Of a stretch of DNA of 64,000 bases, positions 59,577-64,000 are shown piece after piece. Every line of letters starts with the position of its first letter. The stretch's first letter is position 1. Both the position numbers and the translations under genes were made by a program. The notes beneath the pieces were generated by a model. That model worked only from the letters and a program-made list of their open reading frames with translations. It was not told the DNA's origin and made no database searches. Source of the stretch: PALSA-926 sp964476835 (GTDB lineage: Bacteria > Pseudomonadota > Alphaproteobacteria > Micavibrionales > UBA2020); contig CAYZCE010000006.1 in NCBI GenBank assembly GCA_964476835.1, positions 14,482-78,481 on the forward strand, in the 5' to 3' direction.

Positions 59577-60791
59577 TTAAAGCTCCATCGGGTTGCGGCG
59601 GATCTGGAGGGCGGCGTCGAGCTGCCGTTCGTGCTCGCGCTTGGTGGGGCCGAACGACAGGCCGAGGCACCAGTAGTCGTTGCGCAGCAAGACCTTGCAC
59701 ACGCGCCGCCACGAGGGCGCCTTCTTGGCCGCCTCGAGCTTGGGGTCGGCGATGTCGGGGATGCGCGTGTAGCCGGTCTCGCGCGCGTGCTTGCGCCACC
59801 AGTTCAGGAACTTGTAGATCTTTTGCCGGTAGTGCCGCGCGAGGTGCGGCGGCATGGTGGAGAGCAGGAACTTGGCGTAGCTCTTGTGCGTATGCCCCGG
59901 CGGCAGCACGATCTTGCGGTAGCCGAGACCCTGGTCGTTGGCGTAGCGGTTGCCGAAGTTTGCGCCTTCGACCCGCGCCACCACGCGTGTCCAGGTTTCC
60001 GGCTCGAGCAACTTGAAGAGGTGCAGTCCCTTGCGCTGGTCGTCGCCGTAGGGCTGGCAGATCCGCATCACGCGCGGCGGCACGCCGGCCAAGTGCATGA
60101 GGTCGTAGATCTTGTTGTAGCTGAACCTGAAGCGGCCGTTGGCGATCCAGATGTCGCGCGCCTTCCAGTCGTAGATGGGGTAGAAGTTGTAGACGTGTGG
60201 CGCGATGTTGGTGCTCCAGCGGTGGTCCTCGAACGTCTCCTTGCGGCGGTTGCGCAGCGTGCGGAAGCGGTTGAGGCTTTCGTCCGTGCGGATGCCGACG
60301 AGGCAGGCGGTCTCGGTGTCGCCGCCGGAGAACCACTCGGCGAATTTCAGCGCGAAGTCCTCGAACTCCATGCCGGTGTGGAAGAAGTCGAAGTAGGCGG
60401 GGTCGGAGACGACGCCGGGATGGGTGGGCATCTCGCGCACCCACGCGTCTTTCTTGTCGGGGTCCCAGCACATCCAGTGCGAGTGGATCTGGCTCACCGC
60501 GTTGCGCAGGTGGATGGGCAAACAGATCCAGTGCGCGCGCACATCGGGCAGCGACAGCATTTCCGTGACGTAATCGATGGTGTGGCTGTATTGCGCCTCA
60601 AGGTCGATGAACAGAACGTCAAGCGGCAGCCGCCCGTGTTCACGCGCTTTCTCCAAAGCGAGGTTTAGAAGGATTCCTGAGTCTTTGCCGCCTGAAAACG
60701 ATACGTAGACTTTATCAAACTTCTTAAAAACAATATCGAGCCGCTTACAGGCGGCGGTATAGACGTCATCTTCCCTAAAGATCTTTGACAT
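59577..60791 (-). CDS. PAPS-reductase-like protein, DUF3440 (IbrA-like)
   Basis: 404 residues. The N-terminal PP-loop ATP pyrophosphatase motif SFSGGKDSGILLNLALEKAR and DVLFIDLEAQYSHT match PAPS reductase/DndC-type enzymes; the C-terminal DUF3440-like half (NIAPHVYNFYPIYDWKARDIW) completes the IbrA architecture. IbrA/IbrB pairs are known from prophage-like loci and their biochemistry is unresolved; related enzymes move sulfur to DNA or small molecules. In this context it might feed sulfur to the nearby PLP enzymes. The reading frame is intact. Confidence 0.85.
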   Translation of the reverse strand: MSKIFREDDVYTAACKRLDIVFKKFDKVYVSFSGGKDSGILLNLALEKAREHGRLPLDVLFIDLEAQYSHTIDYVTEMLSLPDVRAHWICLPIHLRNAVSQIHSHWMCWDPDKKDAWVREMPTHPGVVSDPAYFDFFHTGMEFEDFALKFAEWFSGGDTETACLVGIRTDESLNRFRTLRNRRKETFEDHRWSTNIAPHVYNFYPIYDWKARDIWIANGRFRFSYNKIYDLMHLAGVPPRVMRICQPYGDDQRKGLHLFKLLEPETWTRVVARVEGANFGNRYANDQGLGYRKIVLPPGHTHKSYAKFLLSTMPPHLARHYRQKIYKFLNWWRKHARETGYTRIPDIADPKLEAAKKAPSWRRVCKVLLRNDYWCLGLSFGPTKREHERQLDAALQIRRNPMEL

Positions 60792-60859
60792 CGCATCCCA
60801 CCTTGCCTAGATCCTAGCATGGGATATGATCTTTTGCAAGTTATGAAAAGGCTTTTGGG

Positions 60860-62779
60860 CTAGATTTCGTACCTTCCACCCACTTCCACGACGCGATCGG
60901 CGGGAATTTTGTAGTATTCGACTGCGCTCGAGGCGTTCTGCTTCATGATCGAGAAGATCAGCTTGCGCCAGAACGGCATCTCGCCGCCCATGAAAGCCAC
61001 GCTCTCGCGGCCGAGGTAGAACGAGGTCTGGTGGAGGCCGTCGAAGTCCATTCCGCGCTTCATGCAATAGGCCAGCGCGGCGGGGACGTCCGGCTCGTCG
61101 TTGAAGCCGTAGAAGAGGTCGATGCGGTAAAAATCGTTGCCGAGCGTATGGATGCGGATGCGGTTTTCCGCCGTCACGTGCGGGATCTCCTGGAACATCA
61201 CGGTCAGGAAGATGACGCGTTCGTGCAGCATCTTGTTGTGCCGCAGGTTGAGCAGTAGCGGGTTAGGCACCGCGTTCGGGTAGGGCGTCATGAAGATGGC
61301 CGTGCCGGGCACGCGCAGGGGCGGACTGACCTCTACCTCGCGGATGAAGCGGTCGACCGGCAGCGACAGCGACGCGAGACGGTTGTCGAGCGCCTGCTGG
61401 CACTTCTTCCACGTCGTCAGCGCGAGGAAGATCATCACGGCCAGCGTCGCCGGCATCGCGCCGCCTGACATGAACTTGGTGGTGGTGGCGGAGAACAGCA
61501 CGGCGTCTATCCCTGCGAAGATGCCGGCCGTCGCCGCGATCTTCACCCAAGACCAGCGCCACTTGAGCCACATGACGACCGCGACCATCAGGCTGGTGAT
61601 GAGCATCGCCCCCGTCACGGCCATGCCGTAGGCTGAGGCGAGGCTGGACGAGGTCGGGAACATGAAGACGATGAAGACGACGAGGAACAGCAGCGCCCAG
61701 TTGACGAACGGAATATAGATCTGCCCCAGTTCCTTGACCGATGTATGCAGGATGCGCATGCGCGGCAGATAGCCAAGCTGGATCGCCTGCCGCGTCAGCG
61801 AATAAGTGCCTGAAATGACGGCCTGCGATGCAATCACCGTCGCCGCGGCTGACAGGATCAGCATCGGCACGTAGAGCGCCTTGGGCGCCAGCAGGTAGAA
61901 GGGGTTCTCGATCGCCTCCGGATGGTTGAGCAGCAACGCGCCCTGCCCGAAATAATTGAGCACAAGGCACGGCCATACCGCGAAAAACCATGTCGCGCGG
62001 ATCGGCGGCGCGCCGAAGTGCCCCATGTCGGCGTAGAGCGCTTCCGCTCCCGTGACCGACAGCATGGTCGCCCCGAGCGCGACGAAGGCCAGCAGCGGAT
62101 GCGCGCCGATGAACTGGAGCGCGAGCAGCGGGTTGACCGCTTGCAGCACTTGCGGCGCCTGCGCGATGCCGAGCAGGCCAAAGATGCCCAGCGTGGCAAA
62201 CCACAGCAGCATGATGGGACCAAAGAGGGTGCCCATCCTGCCGGTGCCGTGCTTCTGGATGATGAAGAGGCCGAAGAGGATGGCAAGCGTCACCGGCACG
62301 ATCAGCTTGGCCAACGGTGGCGCGATGACTTGCAGGCCTTCGACCGCCGAGAGGACGGAGATCGCCGGCGTGATGACCGCGTCGGCGTAGAAAAGACTGC
62401 CGCCGAAGATGCCGAGCAATCCCATCGCCGCGAACAGTCGCGGCTGCGTGCGCGTCAGGCGCAGGACGAGCGCGAGCAGGGCAAGGTTGCCGCCTTCGCC
62501 CTTGTTGTCGGCGCGCAGGATGAACATGACGTACTTGACCGAGACGACGCTCACCAAAAGCCAGAAGATCATCGACAGGAAGCAGAAAATGTTTTCGGGC
62601 GTCACAAGCATGCCCGTCTGGCCAAAGGATTCCTTGAGGGTGTAAAGCGGGCTGGTGCCGATATCGCCATAGACGACGCCGAGCGCGCCGAGCGTCAGCA
62701 CGAAGAACGGGCTTTTCGGGTGGGCATGCGGCTTTTCCGTAGCCAGCTTGCGGTTCATGTGGTCGGTGAGGGTTTTCAT
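60860..62779 (-). CDS. kup: Potassium uptake protein Kup
   Basis: 639 residues, typical Kup length. Twelve membrane helices are predicted; the start (LTLGALGVVYGDIGTSPLYTLKESF) is the family signature. Further hallmarks are VEGLQVIAPPLAKLIVPVTL and YADMGHFG. Kup imports K+ driven by protons, especially at low pH. It is divergent (98 bp) from a KdpD-like sensor kinase gene, so that system may regulate it. Confidence 0.95.
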   Translation of the reverse strand: MKTLTDHMNRKLATEKPHAHPKSPFFVLTLGALGVVYGDIGTSPLYTLKESFGQTGMLVTPENIFCFLSMIFWLLVSVVSVKYVMFILRADNKGEGGNLALLALVLRLTRTQPRLFAAMGLLGIFGGSLFYADAVITPAISVLSAVEGLQVIAPPLAKLIVPVTLAILFGLFIIQKHGTGRMGTLFGPIMLLWFATLGIFGLLGIAQAPQVLQAVNPLLALQFIGAHPLLAFVALGATMLSVTGAEALYADMGHFGAPPIRATWFFAVWPCLVLNYFGQGALLLNHPEAIENPFYLLAPKALYVPMLILSAAATVIASQAVISGTYSLTRQAIQLGYLPRMRILHTSVKELGQIYIPFVNWALLFLVVFIVFMFPTSSSLASAYGMAVTGAMLITSLMVAVVMWLKWRWSWVKIAATAGIFAGIDAVLFSATTTKFMSGGAMPATLAVMIFLALTTWKKCQQALDNRLASLSLPVDRFIREVEVSPPLRVPGTAIFMTPYPNAVPNPLLLNLRHNKMLHERVIFLTVMFQEIPHVTAENRIRIHTLGNDFYRIDLFYGFNDEPDVPAALAYCMKRGMDFDGLHQTSFYLGRESVAFMGGEMPFWRKLIFSIMKQNASSAVEYYKIPADRVVEVGGRYEI

Positions 62780-62877
62780 CTCTCCAGTATCCGCCGTTTT
62801 CGCGTAAAAATGGCGTAAAAACGCGGGTTTGGCGGCCAGAACTGTTACTTTGCGCCGTCCTCTGCTATAAGAAAGGC

Positions 62878-63894
62878 ATGATGAAAAACTATCTCGGCAG
62901 CATCGCGGTGACGGTCGCGGCGACGGGGGCAGCGAAGCTGCTCGGCCTTGTGCTGGGCACGACGGATATCGTCATGGTTTACCTTGCTGCCGCCGTCTTC
63001 GTCGCGGCGCGCTTCGGGCGCGGGCCGGCGGTGCTGTTTTCCTTCCTCAGCTGCGCGGCGTATAATTTCTTCTTCGTTGCGCCGCTCTATACGTTCGAGA
63101 TGTATAACCGTTCGTCGTGGCTGACGCTGCTGGTCATGCTCATCACCAGCATGGTGATTTCCGGCCAGGCGATCAGCTTGCGCGCGCAGGAGAAGCTGGC
63201 GCGCGATTCCATGCTGGATGCGGAGAACGAGCGCATCCGCAACCTGCTGCTCAGCTCTGTCAGCCATGACCTGCGCACGCCGCTGTCGGCCATCACCGGC
63301 GCCTCGAGCAGCCTGATGAGCGACACGCTGCCGCGCGAGACGGTATCCGCGCTGGCCGGGTCTATCCATCGCGAAGCCTCGCGCCTCGGCCATCATGTCT
63401 CCAACCTGCTCGACATCACGCGGCTGGAATCCGGCGCGGTGGCGCTGAACTGCCAGCCTTATTATATCGACGAACTGATCGGCGCGGCGCTGGCGCATGC
63501 ACAAAACCGCAACCTGAAGACGGAGATCGAGGAAGACCTGCCGCTCGTCTGCGCCGACGGCCTGCTGGTCGAGCAAGTGCTCATCAACCTGCTCGACAAT
63601 GCCGCCAAATATGCGCCGCAAGGTGTGACGGTGAGGGCGATGCGCGAGGGCGACCGCGTAATCGTCAGCGTCGAAGACGAAGGCCCGGGCCTGCCGGCGG
63701 GCGATGAGAAAAAGATATTCGAGAAGTTCCATCGCGGCGCTTCCGGCGGCAGCGGGCTGGGCCTGTCCATCTGCGAAGGCATCATCCGCGCGCATCACGA
63801 AATCATCTGGGCTGAAAACAAGCCGTCGAGCGGCGCGCGTTTCTGCTTCACATTGCCGGTCGCCGTCAGCGTGGAAGAGGCCGTCGATGGCTGA
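62878..63894 (+). CDS. Shortened KdpD-like sensor histidine kinase
   Basis: 338 residues. The N-terminal KdpD sensor and USP domains of full KdpD (about 890 residues) are absent. It begins with the DUF4118 membrane region (about 5-105, three or four helices) followed by HisKA (SSVSHDLRTPLSAI, phospho-acceptor His) and HATPase (NLLDNAAKYAPQ, DEGPGLP, GSGLGLSICEGI). It overlaps a response-regulator gene by 8 bp. With kup divergent and adjacent, it probably responds to K+ or osmotic state, but the loss of the K+-sensing part is notable. Confidence 0.9.
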   Translation: MMKNYLGSIAVTVAATGAAKLLGLVLGTTDIVMVYLAAAVFVAARFGRGPAVLFSFLSCAAYNFFFVAPLYTFEMYNRSSWLTLLVMLITSMVISGQAISLRAQEKLARDSMLDAENERIRNLLLSSVSHDLRTPLSAITGASSSLMSDTLPRETVSALAGSIHREASRLGHHVSNLLDITRLESGAVALNCQPYYIDELIGAALAHAQNRNLKTEIEEDLPLVCADGLLVEQVLINLLDNAAKYAPQGVTVRAMREGDRVIVSVEDEGPGLPAGDEKKIFEKFHRGASGGSGLGLSICEGIIRAHHEIIWAENKPSSGARFCFTLPVAVSVEEAVDG

Positions 63895-64000
63895 CGCGCG
63901 CGCCGTTCCCGTGCTGGTAATCGAGGACGAGCCGGAAATCCGCACGTTCCTGCAGGCCGCGTTGACGGCGCACGGTTTCGCTCCCGCTTTTGCCGCGACG
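63887..64000 (+). CDS. Response regulator (KdpE-like), 3' end outside window
   Basis: 38 codons are visible: VLVIEDEPEIRTFLQAALTA carries the acidic pair (Glu-Asp) of a receiver domain. Overlap with the kinase gene shows that the two form a two-component pair. The rest lies beyond the window. Confidence 0.85.
   Translation, partial: MADARAVPVLVIEDEPEIRTFLQAALTAHGFAPAFAAT

Noticed and set aside
62845..63945. Long minus-strand frame opposite the KdpD-like kinase gene
   Set aside because: The plus strand shows every histidine-kinase motif in order. The antisense frame has no recognisable domain.

Overview
The window looks like a draft-assembly contig from an alphaproteobacterium. Supporting signs are the DUF2924/serine-recombinase and ParB-methylase/DUF5681 pairs, DUF3309 proteins, a PhnA-like membrane protein, CsbD and SYLF stress proteins, and a 100-N assembly gap. 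I cannot name the genus; no rRNA or tRNA is visible.

Two compositional halves are apparent. Bases 1 to about 25,900 are visibly AT-richer and read as an accessory region. It holds, in order: (i) a phage- or ICE-like cassette (ParB-methylase, DUF5681, a strongly folded non-coding stretch, an Mrr-like nuclease, DUF2924 and a large serine recombinase); (ii) an AAA/DUF4435 ATPase-nuclease at the 3' end of a same-strand run of seven small secreted proteins or lipoproteins; (iii) a type II restriction-modification pair with convergent, overlapping genes; (iv) a Fic protein with a six-copy operator array over its start; (v) a repressor-like HTH gene; and (vi) a candidate modified-peptide locus (17.1-24.9 kb).

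The modified-peptide locus is the most striking part. A class III nucleotide cyclase-ATPase-TPR protein precedes a 138-residue peptide carrying two near-identical 16-residue blocks. After an attenuator-like hairpin follow YcaO, TfuA, a Crp-type regulator, a MoaD/ThiS-like sulfur carrier ending in Gly-Gly and a MoeB/ThiF-like E1 enzyme. I read this as a thioamide-type RiPP system with its own sulfur-delivery pair and its own cAMP circuit: the cyclase makes the signal, the Crp-type protein senses it, and a perfect TGTGA-N6-TCACA box lies in the cluster.

From about 26.1 kb onward the DNA is GC-rich and chromosomal in character. First comes a KdpE-like regulator and an envelope/stress block (CsbD-like, EF-hand, small membrane proteins, SYLF, autotransporter, lipoproteins, flavin reductase, SDR). 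Three of its transcription units share a roughly 51-bp upstream element. Next is a run ppc-small proteins-yaiI-ABC exporter, then a two-partner secretion pair (TpsB, TpsA) whose TpsA holds exact 249-bp MBG-type repeats interrupted by the gap. Then come DNA alkylation repair genes (Ada/AlkA fusion divergent from Ogt, with a perfect inverted repeat between them).

The stretch 52.8-60.8 kb is a second possible small-molecule locus: a nicotianamine-synthase-like/cysteine-synthase-like fusion, three methyltransferases, a transsulfuration-type PLP enzyme, an alpha/beta hydrolase, and IbrB (ParB-like) and IbrA (PAPS-reductase-like) homologues. The window ends with Kup and a shortened KdpD-like kinase plus the start of its response regulator.
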